A stretch of 64,000 nt of DNA from Apostichopus japonicus (GCF_037975245.1 NC_092576.1:23869611-23933610); one strand, 5' to 3'. Counted from the first letter of the stretch, positions 13,991 to 42,727 are shown. Notes: a model not told the origin generated them from the letters alone. Program-made: numbers and translations.

Positions 13991-14829
13991 CATTTTTTTG
14001 ATGTTTAGGTTTTCGGAGTCACTATTTATTTGTCCTAATTCAGTTATACCTTTATTATCTGCTACGTGGGAATGTTTATTATATATTTCGAAATTCGTAT
14101 TAATCTTATATACTTTGTTAATCGATCACTTTAATTTTCACAATTATTTAAGAAATAGCTACTTTTTTATTTACGAAAATGGAAAAACAAAATCGTACAT
14201 GGAACTCAAAGTTTAAATAAAAGATGGCCAAAAAAAAAGAAGAAAAAAAGATATATTTCGAAATTTATTATGCTTCTTCAAAATTCAATATCTCGACTTT
14301 TTTCTATTTAAAATGTCGTCTGTATTCTCCATCTTCCTTTTTATTTCCTGGATATTTCCAACATTATATCTAAACGTATCGATTCGTTCCTCAAAAGTGC
14401 TACTTGTAATATCAAATTTTGACTGTCGTCGCAAGCTTTGGGTGTCGTATTGTCAGGATCTTATTTACTTCATCCCCATACCTTCCAGTTTATCCTGCAA
14501 TTATTTGATAGGTATATTTCGACTTATTCGTGGCATTGCAAGTTTTATCTCACATGTTCTTTTATTTTTTAAATCTCAAGATGAGCCATTTGGGTCCCTA
14601 AATATGATTCGTCTTATACACTTCACGTGTTTGTTCCTGCAAAGGGTCCCCCCTGCCTGATTTGAAGAGACAAGTGCATATGTATTGTTCGTTTAATGTT
14701 AGAGCTTCTGCAAGTCTCCGTCTGAATCGAGTTGAACGGTTGTAAGGTGGTTGATTTCTTCTGATCAAAGTCTCTCTTGCTAGCGTAAGCAATTTAGAAG
14801 CATGGCGTACATCATCATCGGCTGTTTTA

Positions 14830-15130
14830 GTGTCACCATTTCACATAAGTGAATTCCATTGTAATATTTTTGCAATATATATTTGCTATTTGTTTTATGC
14901 TATTATTGATTCTGTATATTGTAAAATAGTTATATAGTTATTTTAGTAATTTTTCACATATTTGATGTAGTTTTACACTGTATTTTTAACATTTCCTCTA
15001 TTTTACATTGTGTAATTTTATCTTTGTTAGGTGTATTGGTTTTGCATCAATGTTTTACGACTTTATTTTTATGCATTATGTTTTATAAAGCGCTTTGAAG
15101 CCTTTGCATATTGCGTTAGATAAGTTGCAG
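14830..15130 (+). mobile_element. Probable LINE 3' UTR ending in a trinucleotide tail
   Basis: An AT-rich stretch ends ATAAAGCGCTTTGAAGCC...GCGTTAGATAAGTTGCAGC and runs straight into (TTA)n. An AAGCGCTTTG-type end followed by a short tandem tail is how CR1/L2-type LINEs terminate. A similar TAGCGCTTTATAAG end is seen at about 47,670. It may be the 3' end of the LINE piece at 13,310-13,990, about 0.9 kb upstream on the same strand, but continuity is not shown. Confidence 0.45.
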
Positions 15131-15381
<251 letters not shown>

Positions 15382-15796
15382 CGTTAACGTAATCCTGTGC
15401 TATTGGTTCGAAGGCTTCAATAGAATTTTAACGTTAGCATTTTGTACATATATGGTTCATCATAACCGACGTTCCCTTTCTTTGTGCTACAATGTAATCA
15501 AAAGCATTGTAACTAATCGAAATATTTTAAATTTTCATTATTCTACCAGCTTCAAAGTCATCAATAGCATTGCAGTGTAAGCTTATTAGTACATATAGAT
15601 CTCTAAAAATAGAACATTACTCTTTTTGATGTAATGAATTAACATTTTAACCTTATTGTACATCCATTATGCTAATGTGATGAAGGTTGTTTGGAAGGCG
15701 GTTTTGCTGAAAGTAGTAGCGGGATCTATTGCAACGAACACACATTGTCCAATTGTCAAGCTAAATTTAAGCTAATTTGAAAATTAACTAGTAAGG

Positions 15797-16150
15797 TGGC
15801 TTGGTGGGCACAGCTTTGGATTGGTAACATGGTGTTCAGGGCTCGAATCCATCTGTAGTTAGTTTATACAATACTTCTTTTCCATTTTGCATACTCCACT
15901 CTGGGGACAACATATATTAATCCAAACATATATTTAACAGCTGACGTGATGGCCAACGTGATAGAGACTGGTGAAAGACCCATGTCTTGTTGGTTTCATG
16001 TAAACCGTTCTACGGTTCAAGGCACACCAGAGTTCATAACGCTCCATTAGTGGTATGGCACTTTCTATGGCCTAGGATCCCGTGTCAATGTCTCCCTTGA
16101 TGTCATCCGGGAGGATGCAAAGAAGTGTAATGTAGTATGTAGTTATATCC
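15797..16150 (+). mobile_element. Probable tRNA-derived SINE (second family)
   Basis: The head has an A-box-like TGGCTTGGTGG and a good B box (GGCTCGAATCC) about 45 bp later at 15,840-15,850. The body ends in a GGGAGGATGCAAAGAAGTGTAATG segment, and the tail resembles ends of other invertebrate tRNA-SINEs. No second copy of this family is visible in the window, so the boundaries are approximate. Confidence 0.5.
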
Positions 16151-16620
16151 CCATTATATTACTTTAAACATTTGCTTCCATGCTTCTTTGTCTTAAGAGT
16201 AACTACTTGCTTCCTGTTCAAGACTTATGCACCCCTACACCCACATCATATTCGTAAAAGCCCCCTTTGTCTTAATTCCATGAACTATTCATGCTGAACC
16301 ACAGATGACAACCTGTTGCATCTCATGTGATTTCGAATATGGTTAGTCATAGCACTCTCCTATGTGCCTTAGAAATTATAAGTAAGACCAATAGTTTATG
16401 TCACAGAGAGGTTATCTCCCCCTCACAGGAAGTTGTAATGACTTAAATACTGTAGTTTTTTAATATGTGAAAGACTAAGATTCCAGACTTCAGAGAGTGT
16501 AGTTCAGATACACTCCAGCAATAAAGCTTATACTCTACAATTATATCTATGTCTGGAGTTTCTCTTTATCTGTTGTTCATTGTACCTATTTAATAACGGA
16601 GCCCAAACTAATTGAGCCGG
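16150..16620 (+). mobile_element. Possible solo LTR or LTR-like sequence
   Basis: Features that suggest an LTR are an AATAAAG signal at about 16,520 followed by a short R/U5-like tract, and a GGAGCCC tract after the presumed end. I cannot pair it with a second LTR or a target-site duplication, so this is a weak call. Confidence 0.25.
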
Positions 16621-18554
16621 AGCACCCCAGCGTAACAGAGGTTGGTCAAATCGACCAGAAGAGTTCTAGGTGGAGTGCGTGAATCCTTGCCTATGACCAG
16701 AGGGTTGAAAAACTCTTTGCAACCGGCATGTGCAGCCACAGTCCAGTGTCAAGTTATCTTCTTGGATGGTTACAGCTCAGTTGAAACATTGTAAGTGGAC
16801 ATTAGATTAAGACATTATCTATTGTTGTCGAGAAAAAACAATTAAACTGTCACTGTATATGCACAGGAGTGTATTAAATTAATTTATTCGACATAGACAA
16901 GCTGGTGAATTTATGTACCATACACTACGGAATAACCCCATCCTAAGTCACTTCACATTCCCCATTCCTTCTTCCCGAAAAAAAGACAGAGGTATTCATT
17001 TTCGTTCAAAATAATATATTTCTAATTCAAAGATTGTACTAGTGTAAGGGTTTACTCCATGAACCCATATAGTACATAGAGTAAAACGTGTATCAAAGAT
17101 TCCTTTATATCTTGTTGACTAGCAAAACTGTCTGTCGACGATATAGACTGGGGATGCTTTCAATTTTTCAAAGTATGCGGTCAACCTGTTGTTGTACACG
17201 TCAGTGATCAAATATTGACAGAATGCGACTGACTTCTTGGTGCATTTGTATTAATTCTGCAAGTAACAGGGATTACATTCTGCTGAACAATGAAAAGCTA
17301 CCATTAATGGAATTTCAATTGGCACAGGATATTTCCAACACCTAGCCTAATCGGTACTAAAAATTATGTAGTCAAAAGGTCTTTTATTATTGACAGGAAT
17401 TGTATTCATTGCTATTTTTACTTCAAACTGACGAATCAAAACAATACGTATCACACAAGTAGTTGTTGTTGATATGGACACTGTTCATATCCTGTCATAT
17501 TACTACATATTGTTCAGACTTTGTTCAGTATTTCGCTACAAGTACTACAGAACTCACACTGATAAGTTCATGTTAAAATGGCTTTCATTAACAATCATAA
17601 TAATTTTAATGCATGTTAAGAAAAGGGAGGCAGATTTGATTCTTCTTCCTTCAAGTATGTTTGCGATTCCATTTGCATGCTAACAACTGTTATTTGTGTT
17701 GAATTTGTAGCAATATATGTATACAACGCAGGTCCTCTGAAAAAAGGGGTAATATGAAACATTACCATAAAATGTTATTTCATCGAAAAGGGACTAGGAC
17801 ACTTGATGAATAGACATCTTTCAAAATGAAAAATAGAAGAAACAAAGGTTGTATGTACTGCACTACACGAATAATAACTCGTGATAATATTATGGGTAGT
17901 CATGTTGTTGTAACCGAATAAATCTAATGTATTTCCACGAATGTGCCAGTACTACATTGCTTGGTAAAAGTGATGCACAATTACCAAACAAGGAACAATT
18001 GCATAATTAAATTCATCATCACAATACAACTTTGATCAAATGTCATCGTGAGTGCAAATTCTTAATCTATACTGTATATTAAAAGAATGGAATGACACAC
18101 TGTACGAAGTAATTTGCAATAAAGCTGTTCTTCTTGGAAAATTGCTGTCTTTGTGATTGTTACCTGAAGAAGCTGTCACCAATGGTCTGATTAGGTACAA
18201 TGTTATCAACCCGTTCCAGTTCTGGTCTTGTAACCGTAAGAAGAATGCAAATAACATTACACACTCAGCGCACTTTGTTGTAACATAAATCTACCATTGT
18301 TCAAAACCATTAGGCATAAATGAACTAAATTTGTTTGGACATTAGTTTACCAATTCTTATATAATGACCCAGCTAGGAATTTGTGATTAACTGAAGGAGC
18401 AGGTAATAAATTATCCCACTATGTTGTAAACGTTTCTTGGCCCAGACAAATTTTCGCATTAGCATTTCGTGATATGCAGTGTTATAAGTGTATATTCCAA
18501 ACTTTTCCACAATAGCCTACTACTACGACTTTGGCCCCATGATGTAAAAGTATG
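16621..18554. other. Gene-free stretch
   Basis: No recognisable gene or repeat. The small frames at 17,474-17,683 and 18,036-18,257 have no domain pattern. Confidence 0.5.
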
Positions 18555-19016
18555 CACCCGATACTCATTGCTAGTAGGCTATAGTAACTACTGTTCATGT
18601 TGCACAACCGTGCATCAGTAACTACTGCGCTGTGTTCGTAACACGGTAACATGTTCAACAGGTAGCACAGTAATTACTGCAAAGAAGAATGTTTCAATCA
18701 AATGGATTTACTAATACGATTAGAGAAATGTTAAGCTACCATCTGAATCTCGCATGCAGTATAAAATAACCGCCGCAGTGTGTTGGCTACGTATTGTGCC
18801 AGCGCCGACCATGCACTCCGTACTGTACGGCTAGGGAGGTCTTCGTTACCCAGCCGCCGCGCATTTTCACCTTTCGGACTCGTATTTCAATGTGTAACAG
18901 CTTTGCAGTAATAACTGTGCCACCTGCTACCGTGTTGCGAACACAGCGCAGTAGTTACTGGTGCACGGTTGTGGAACATGAACAGTAAATACTGTACTAG
19001 CTATGAGTATCGGGTG
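18555..19016. mobile_element. MITE with about 130-bp terminal inverted repeats
   Basis: The left end CACCCGATACTCATTGCTAG and the right end CTAGCTATGAGTATCGGGTG are inverted copies. The similarity continues inward for about 130 bp on each side, including GTAACTACTGCGCTGTGTTCG. The flanks AAGTATG (18,548-18,554) and AAGCATG (19,017-19,023) differ at one base and may be an old target-site duplication. There is no ORF of note. A shortened relative lies at 10,948-11,090. Confidence 0.75.
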
Positions 19017-19126
19017 AAGCATGACACTCTAATCGTTAAGGGAGAGGCATGCGTTCTGATAGCTCTGTGGAAAATACTCCAATGATGTTTCTCATGAAAT
19101 CCAGACTGGCCCTGCTAGGTCTAATC

Positions 19127-21310
19127 TATGGAACGCCAAAAGCGCAACGCATTTCGTTGCCTCGATCGATTTCGCCTCCTTCTATTTCGTTGCCTCCCTT
19201 TATTTCGTTGCCTCCTTTGATTTCGTTTCCTCCTTCTATTTCGTTGCTTCGTTCTATTTCGTTGTCTCATTCTATTTTGCTGCCTCGTTCTATTTCGTTG
19301 TCTCCTTCTACTTTGCTGCCTCGTTCTATTTCGTTGTTTCCTTTGATTTCATTGTCTCCTTCTATTTCGTTGCCTCGTTCTAATTCATTGTCTCCTTCGA
19401 TTTCGCTTCTTCGTTCTATTTCGTTGCCTCCTTTGGTTTTGTTGCCTCGTTTGATATCGTTGCCTCCTTTTATTTCGTCGCCTCCTTCTAATTCGTTGTC
19501 TCCTTTGATTTCGTTGCCTCCTTTGATTTCGTTGCCTCGTTCTATTATCTACTATCGGTAAAAAAATGATTTCTTGACCAAAAGTGGCCTTAAAGTTTTA
19601 ACCCCGATACGGACATCTCTAAACGCGCTATACGTTATGTGTAATGATCCAAAAGATGATTTTTTTTTCTCGCTGTATATACATAATGTGTAATAATCAG
19701 AAAAATGTAGGCTCCATAACTAAAGTTAATCGATTTTGAAAAGAAAAAAAAACAGTTTTCTGATCATTACACATTACGTATATACAGCGCGTTTAAAGAT
19801 GTCGGGGTTAGAACTTTGAGGCCACTTTTGGTAAAGAAATCATTTTTATTATCGATAGTAGAGATATACCACGTGAAAGATGAACCTGTCTACTTTAATG
19901 TGGTGCTAACCTGACATCTCAATAGGCTCCATAACTCAACTTAATCGATTTTGAAGAATAAAAAAATTAATCAATATTTTAAAACATTTAGGCCACTTTT
20001 GGTAAAAAAAAATCGGCTTTGTTACCGATAGTAGGTATAACACGTGAAAGAAGAAATTTTATTCTTTGATGTGATGCTAACCGAACCTCCTAACTAGGTC
20101 GATAACTCAAATTAATCGATTTTGAAATAATAATACGTTTGGATCATAACACATTACCGCGCGTTTCGAGCTAATTTTCCCATTTGCATCCCACTCCTGT
20201 TAGGATCGAACGGTTTGTAGCCATCGAATTTCAATAAATCAAAGTGATACTGACTGTTCTTTCATACCACGTGTAAGAGGAATAACTTATCATCGCCATT
20301 GTACCTCTCTTGACTGTTTTATATTCTCATAAATTAATTGTTTAGACATTTGAGAAAAAAAATGGTATAAAAATTGTCGCAATTTACGCCTTTCTCCACA
20401 AGATTTGGTAGGATCACAAGTTTCAGTTCAATATGGATGCAGAAATCGTCCACCATTTAATTCCAAAATTATAACACATGAAAGAGCAACATCTTCTCTC
20501 TCATATGGTGCAATTATTGGCATTTTACAGTATTCATAGCGTTAATTATTATCGCTTTAAAACAGGTACGAAAAAGTAACAGTCTTGTTATTGTCCGCTA
20601 ATTTAGGCTGCCCTTAGTGGCTGCTGGGGATCCACTTTTCCGCCACAGCGTACCCAGCGCTCGTCACAGTGTACAAACATCAGTGGCCAACGGCGTGTAA
20701 CGTTGATGTATACACTAGTGGCTGCTCTTAGTGGCTGCTACGTTCAAACAAGTGCTAGGCTGCTCAGTACGTGCTAGGCACTGTGATCGACCAGGTAACG
20801 TTCGCGTTAACCGGCCGGTCGCGACCGAAGGAGAAAAAAGCTCCGCCCACCAATGCATGCCTGCAATACCTAATTAACATAACCAGGCGAATTCAATCGA
20901 GGCAACGAAATCGAACGAGGCAACGATGTAGAACGAGGCAACGAAATAGGTGGAGGCAGCAAAATAGAAGAAGGCAACGAAATCGAAGGAGTCAACGAAA
21001 TAGAAGGAGGCAACGAAATAGAAGGAGGCAACGAAATAAAAGGAGGCAACAAAATAGAAGGAGGCAGCAAAATAGAAGGAGACAACGAAATAGAACGAAG
21101 CAACGAAATAGAAGGAGGCAACGAAACCGAAGGAGTCAACGAAATAGAAGGAGGCAACGAAATAGAAGGAGGCAGCAAAATAGAAAGAAGCAACGAAATA
21201 GAAGAAGGCAACGAAATAAAAGGAGGCAACGAAATAAAGGGAGGCAACGAAATAGAAGGAGGCGAAATCGATCGAGGCAACGAAATGCGTTGCGCTTTTG
21301 GCGTTCCATA
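19127..21310. mobile_element. Foldback-type transposon with minisatellite inverted ends
   Basis: The ends are inverted copies starting TATGGAACGCCAAAAGCG. I read about 90 bp as identical before the first mismatch. Each arm (19,127 to about 19,555 and about 20,880 to 21,310) continues as an imperfect 18-bp tandem repeat of the TCTATTTCGTTGCCTCCT type. The 6-bp sequence CTAATC flanks both sides (19,121-19,126 and 21,311-21,316), consistent with a target-site duplication. The interior of about 1.3 kb contains a second inverted repeat (about 19,548-19,640 against 19,790-19,870) and no transposase-like frame. Open frames through the arms (Arg/Gln/Asn or Ser/Leu/Pro hexapeptide repeats) follow from a repeat length divisible by three. 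Confidence 0.85.
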
Positions 21311-21519
21311 CTAATCAACATGATCAAAGCGAGGGTGGTTGGTGAGATGAGTGTTCCGACGCAACGCTGGAAACGATTCGCAAAGACACAGTGGATCGGG
21401 AAAAGAATCGTGATTTTGTTAGTAGTTGTGTTACTTGAATTTACAGTCCGTACCGTTACGGAGAGCCAAACGTTCCATAAATGTCGAAAAAGAAAGTGAA
21501 GTGTCCAAGTTAATGTATA

Positions 21520-21830
21520 TATATATATGTCCAATTCGATATCAACATGTTACAATTCCATATGAACATGTCGAAACAAAATACCAATATGTCATTACGT
21601 CTATCAACATGTCAAATTCAACATCAGCATGTCGAAAACTTGTAACAGCATGCCACTACTACATTGGTCATGTCAACATTGCTTGCTAGATACAATAATG
21701 ACGTCATGCAACTATGTTGGCACATCGGCGCGCGCCATCGTTTCGTTAATGCCCCAAACTGTATATATATGTCGAGATTTATATGAGAATGTCCAAAACT
21801 TGTGTCAGCATGTTGAGAGAAGGAAATAAA
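21520..21830. repeat. Degenerate CATGT-type tandem repeat
   Basis: Phrases such as ATCAACATGTCAAATTC and AACATGTCGAAA recur every 25 bp or so with many substitutions. No coding pattern is seen. Confidence 0.5.
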
Positions 21831-21894
21831 ATATTCAAGCCACAGGGATCGCGTTGATGCCTTAGTGCAATTTTTGGGCCCTTTGTCTAATTTC

Positions 21895-22215
21895 ACATGA
21901 TTAATTCCTGTGTGGGCAATTGGGCGTTTGAGGTTGCTGCATGGGCCCCGTTACAGTTAAAAAATGAAGTCGTTGGTATCTTTAGATACCGCAATGTCCA
22001 ATAGGGCCAACACCTCTAAAAGAAATTATCCTGCTTTTTGTTAACATAATCAAATCATGTGTGGGCCATGGGCCCTTTATGGCTGTTGCCTGGGGCCCGG
22101 TACAGATAAAAGTCGTAGATGGTATATTTTGGTTTCTCCAATGTATAAAGGGTCCAATGCAACTACAGGAATTATCCTTGTGTCTTTGCACATGATTAAA
22201 TCACGTGTGGGCCAT
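21895..22215. repeat. About 147-bp tandem repeat, just over two copies
   Basis: CATGATTAATTCCTGTGTGGGC (about 21,896), CATAATCAAATCATGTGTGGGCC (about 22,046) and CATGATTAAATCACGTGTGGGCC (about 22,190) mark successive unit starts. The material between them is recognisably similar (a GGGGCCC block, then an AATTATCCT block). Confidence 0.65.
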
Positions 22216-24254
22216 TATATAAGAGAGATTACATTTCTGGGTAATGAAAAGATTAACACACACCCTTAAAATCACTGGATAACATATCTAGTGTAAGTGG
22301 CTATATACTGAAGTGCCTTCTACTTAAAGGCAATAACAGATTAAAAAAGTGATTCCAGGTAGCTATCTGTTTTCTTGATGGAATTTATTTATTGTAATTT
22401 TTTTTTTAGTACAAACACACCAAACGTACTGTTTTCATTGTCATGTATGAATCGTAGAAATAGAAACGTCAGAAAATATAAATAGTGTCCCAATATAATA
22501 GCATAAAAAATTACACTATGTTATTGGATGACAAAAGACCTCTACAAAGGCAGGAAGAAAGAAAGCGAGGAGAAGTCGAATAACAGGGAAGAATTTGCGC
22601 CATGTCTTGACCAGTGCAGGTTGATTGAGACGTAACAGGAATACGGTGTGCTGACAAAACAAATGTGATTCGGCAGGATGTTTCTCTTCTCTTCAAATTG
22701 ATTTGTTTTGAAAAACATTTTTCCTTTTCAACACGATTTTAAATACCTAACGGATATTTCAGTGAGAAAAAATGTAAATATCTTTCAGAGAAAGACATTC
22801 CACACTGTTATTTGAAAAGCCCATCTCCATAACTTGTCCCAAACTCGAGATATCGTTGATTGAATGTAACCTATTTCGAATGGTTAAGCCTCCCCTGACA
22901 CCAGCAAGGAGATCTCTGAGGGGTGATCTGTGATCAAAAGCCTTCTTTTCTTTACTAATCCTCTGTTAGCTTATCCTTAAAACGTGGAATGTATGTTTAG
23001 CTACCGATATTCTCCGCATTTAGATTTTAATCAAAAGAAAAACATTTTCACTTTAGATGAATACTACTAAAGTTTGTTATCAATTAAGATATATTAGGTT
23101 GAGTAATACTGTAAAAGTTTGACAAAATAACAGTGATTGATGACCAGATCTTATTAATCGACTTTATGCCATCTTGTACAATGAGTAGGAAACTTATTTA
23201 GACAAAACAAATATGAAATAACACAAAATGTAACTGAAATGAAAACAAAATATATATAAAAATAGAACTTGCCAGTACCAAACAATATCAAAAAGTTTGT
23301 GCATATTTTTATTTTTTAGGAAGTAGAAGATGTAAGAAAAAAAGAATAAAATAATTTTGATGACAGAAATTTAAATGTTGATGAGCTATACTAAAGAAAA
23401 CAGAGGGACAGTGCTTTACTGCTACTAACCAACACATTGAAGTCGTTTTGGCACAGCTAGTTTTTCTTAATATGCTCAATATACGTACCAAGTTTAGCTA
23501 TATACTGAGATAATTAAGCCATTCTTTTAATAAGCAATTAATCTACAAACATTTCAGAGTACAATAATATAAGTCAGCTAACTCATATTGATGCCAAATT
23601 GATATAAAAAAAGAAAATAATCCATCCATATATAGCAATTGATACAAATACTTAAGAAAAAATAGATAGACTACTTAATTGAGGTACTGTGACATTTGGT
23701 AGATTCTAGCATTAATTTCCAGGATTAATTGCAACCAAACGATTGCAGAGAACAATTAAACGTCTAGTGAACTATATCCTGAGTTCGCATAGCATATTTG
23801 ATGGTTTACCTTGTTTGTAATATATATATAAATACAAAATAATATCTAAATCTCCGTTTACAAAATACTAATTTACATCTAAGGACTTTTAGGTAGTGAC
23901 ATTTTGCTTATCTAAAATCAGAAATATTATTCGTGATCTTGCCATCAAAGTTACTTACATAAATGCATGAAACCTGTTTATTGGTATTTTGTTCTTTTTA
24001 TGGGGGAGGGGGTCCGAGTAGTGTTGGGCTGGTATGTCTTTATTGTCAGCGCTGCCAAACAAAAGAAATTCTGTCACCTTCAGAGCTAAACTTTTCGATG
24101 TATGATCATGTAATTTATGATCACGTGAAGAGGCCTGTATACGAATCGCCACCATATATTTCTTAAGTTTATTCTTGAAATACAGAAGATTTTGATTCCA
24201 TGTGGAGGCTAACAATGCTAGGAAATAATTTCAAACAAAATACACAAACCACGA

Positions 24255-24535
24255 AAGCCTAATCATGATTGCAATTCAACATTCAAATAACCTAAAATCG
24301 GCATCAAATATTCCAATATGGGCAGTCAAATACTCCTAAAACTACATTCTGCAATCAAATCTTCCACAAACTTCAATAAAATACTCGAATATCTACATTC
24401 AAGTACTTCAATATGAGCAATCAAACACTACAATCAACCAATATGCGCAGTCAAATATTCCAATAGTATTTCCAACCAAATATTCCAATAAGTTCAATCA
24501 AATACTAGAATATATGCAATCAAATACTGATACAG
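24255..24535. repeat. Degenerate AATCAAATATTCCAATA minisatellite
   Basis: The phrase CAATCAAATA(T/C)TCCAATAT recurs at roughly 24-29-bp spacing with many substitutions. Confidence 0.65.
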
Positions 24536-25619
24536 TGTAAAGTGTTAAGTAAGTAACTTAAGTGTATTGCAAAAAAAAAACCTTATGAGCGATACAAAAT
24601 ACTCCACCTTCAGTGAGCAGGGGTACAGTAGGTACCTACACAATTTTCCTACAGTTTAAAGGCATTAAAGACTCGCGCACAAAGAAACGTCTCATGCCGG
24701 TAATCTGACCTAGTTTCGAATGAGGTGTAACAGAAGTGTTAGACACCACCATCGATCCCAGAAAATACACACACAGCTTGCTACCCTCAGCAATTAGACA
24801 CTAGTGCACAGTCAATTCACACAGCTATGGTCAATACCCACAACACAGTGTACATAGCAGCGATGGACATCTCAGGTCTTGATAAAAGATAACAAGGTAT
24901 CACGTTTCATTACTGTCTGCATTTTGTAGCGACACGAAAATAAATCCCTGACAAACAATGGAAAGTCAACTTTTTCAGATGGCGGCATGCGGTCTGGGGC
25001 GAGTCTTCAATGCCTTTAAGAATTACACAATAGTTGTCAGCTGACCGATAATTCATGAAACAATCATAGAGGTGGAAACGGTAGTCTTTACGGTCCACAT
25101 ATTTAACAATCATTCAGACATTCGATATTTTACAGTTAAACAGTGTACCTTTTCCTGTTCTTGTGTTTGTATAGTACTTGTAACTCCCGAAAATGCACTT
25201 CACTTTCTAACTGAGAATTATCTGTAACTGATGATCATCTGATTCACAAAACTTGAATGTAACTCCACATTGTTTTCTTTCTGGCTACATACCATCTATT
25301 ATCTAGATTCTAACATCAGTTCACTGCACCCATTGTCAGCATTATTTTTGCTACTTTTCCATTATATCATCATTCCTTTCTCCACTCATGCTTCATGGAT
25401 CCTAAGAACATTTTTTATGGCACAGATCTCTCCATTACACCACTGTACCATAATATTGCTACCTCAATAATCGTTTTAACTGACTCTGAACAAAAGTTCA
25501 AGCATTACTTCAGAGTATCTGAGTAGTGCTTGTGATGTCATAAACATATGTCCAAAACTAACCACCAGGTAACGATAGGAGAGATTCCTGACTGCAGACA
25601 TCAAACTACATGCTTCCAC

Positions 25620-25625
25620 TTTAAT
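25620..25625 (-). terminator. Candidate PLK1 polyadenylation signal (ATTAAA)
   Basis: TTTAAT on the plus strand is ATTAAA on the PLK1 strand, about 165 nt after the stop codon. It is the closest signal I see. The match is weak by itself and the cleavage site is not known. Confidence 0.3.
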
Positions 25626-25790
25626 AAACAATCACGGATACGCGGAACGTTTAGTGATTATACAGCAGAGATGGCCTTTGACTAATGAACCACATGGTAA
25701 TAATGCTATGGAATTCAATTGCAAACCAATGTTATGTATCCTTTGACACGTTCGCTTCAAACATTCACACCCTCCTTCCACCAAACTGTG

Positions 25791-40972
<15,182 letters not shown>

Positions 40973-41394
40973 TTTGACTTGAGTTGTAACGCGATTGATA
41001 GCAGGTTATCAGCCCTAAAGGAATGTATGTACGCAAACTTGTATATCCTACTCAATATGCTGTATTGTATACCTTTGCTTTTAGAATCAAACGCAGCTAG
41101 CCTATTTCCTTCGCGCAACCGGTCCTTGTACAGTATATGTGGTCGTTTCTCTGTCACGTAGAACACCTAAGCGTACTAATAATTCTGTAGTCTAAAGTTA
41201 GAGGTATGTTTTTAAATGAATACAACTAAACAACATGATGGTATGATTCTATGGAAGATGTCTGAACATTTTGCAGATATTGTTATCACAACGAAATCTC
41301 TTTGAACCAAACGGTAAGCCTACTACACACGAACCTCAATACACCTAGCGAGATACTTCTACAATACATGATTGGTGGCGGTTTAAGCGATGTT

Positions 41395-41470
41395 TACATC
41401 GTTTGAAACACCGCTCAATGCGCTGATTGGCCAATGGTAGCAAGACAACTCCGTATGATTGGTCAATGTG
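41395..41470 (-). promoter_or_regulatory. PLK1: PLK1 promoter elements: two CCAAT boxes and a CHR-like site
   Basis: On the PLK1 strand, CCAAT pentamers lie at 41,462-41,458 and 41,430-41,426, exactly 32 bp apart. A third CCAAT is on the plus strand at 41,431-41,435. Downstream in the direction of transcription is GAGCGGTGTTTCAAAC, whose reverse strand contains TTTGAA (41,402-41,407), the CHR hexamer. Known G2/M genes, including vertebrate PLK1, combine NF-Y sites 31-33 bp apart with a CDE/CHR bound by DREAM/MuvB. The transcription start is not determinable here. Confidence 0.6.
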
Positions 41471-42704
41471 AGAATAACCAAATTATAATTTGGTATTTTA
41501 AACTACGTGTGTAGTCTGCACAAATTTGAAATCAAAATTAAGATGGACCATCGAGTTACACAAGAACGAAACTGAGAAATATATTCTGGGAAAAGTGTTT
41601 TCCTACATTTTATCTGTTTGTGACTGAGAAAGCTAACAATTCAAATTGGATTAGAGCCATATCTAAGCAATAGTCAGACAGGCATATACTTACACGCACT
41701 AGGCTTATGAATCGCCGGGGACTCATAGACCAATTAGAATTACGTACTCATGTATATCAGTGTAATCCTCCCATTATACCCGAAATAACTGCTCAGACTC
41801 CGATCGATATCGAGCGCACCTCACTTTATTTACCTATTATGAAGTAACCTAACCCAAAATAAATCAAATTGAACTAGTGGAATAGAAAAAGTAATATTAT
41901 TCTGACTGAATATTAGTAAAAATAAGGTTGGGCGAAATGACCAACACGGTTGGGCGAAATGACCATGCTGGTTGGGCGAAATGACTATGATGGTTGGCAG
42001 TGGCGTAGCTACGGGGGGGGGGGGGGCCTGGGGGGCCGGGGCCCCCCATGAAAACGGCTGCCCCCCCACTGCCCCCCCCCACTGGGAATGGGGTAAAAAA
42101 AATTGTAAAAAAAAAAATGTAAAAAAAAAAAAAAAAAAACTCATCAGTGGGATTCACTAATATTTTTTGTTCAATAATTTGGGAAATAGAGTTACACAAT
42201 TTTCTCGTCTGCATCTGGCAGAATAAGAATAATACAATATCTGTAGTAATCATGAGAATGGTCATACAGCATGGCATGGCAATGGTCGATGCGACGGTTG
42301 TGACCATACACCACGAACCTTGTGCATGTGCTGCGCGATATCGATATCTACCAATACATGTTATCGGTCATCGATTGGCACAAAAACCCAGATTCTGATG
42401 ACAGCTGCCTCAAGAAACCCAATAAATGGCCTAATTAGCACCGAGCCACCAATGTGGACCATTACCGAAACATCGATGCGTGTTAGTCTTCCATCCCCTT
42501 CCTCTAATGCTATTTAAGTCCACATGTGGGCATTTCCTGCAAACCTATACCGGTAGCCCACAGGGGTTTGAGTTGGGAGAAAGGCCTTGACACCTTGAAA
42601 CAACAAATGATGCCAACCATAGGCGTACGAGGCGGGGGGTGCAGGGGAGGCAGACTGCCCCCTAAATTTCCAGAGGACAAGAAATTCGGGCAAAGGTCCT
42701 GAAA

Positions 42705-42727
42705 AATTCGGGCAGCCTAAGAGGAGA

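Larger units (their letters stand above)
22216..25790. other. Gene-free stretch downstream of PLK1
   Basis: No recognisable gene. 24,255-24,535 is a degenerate AATCAAATATTCCAATA-type repeat (listed separately). A possible minus-strand polyadenylation signal for PLK1 lies at 25,620-25,625. Confidence 0.5.

Noticed and set aside
20771-21499. 242-residue open frame with repeated Arg-Gln-Arg-Asn-Arg-Arg
   Set aside because: It lies in the 18-bp minisatellite arm of the foldback element. A repeat length divisible by three keeps any stop-free frame open, and the opposite strand is open too.
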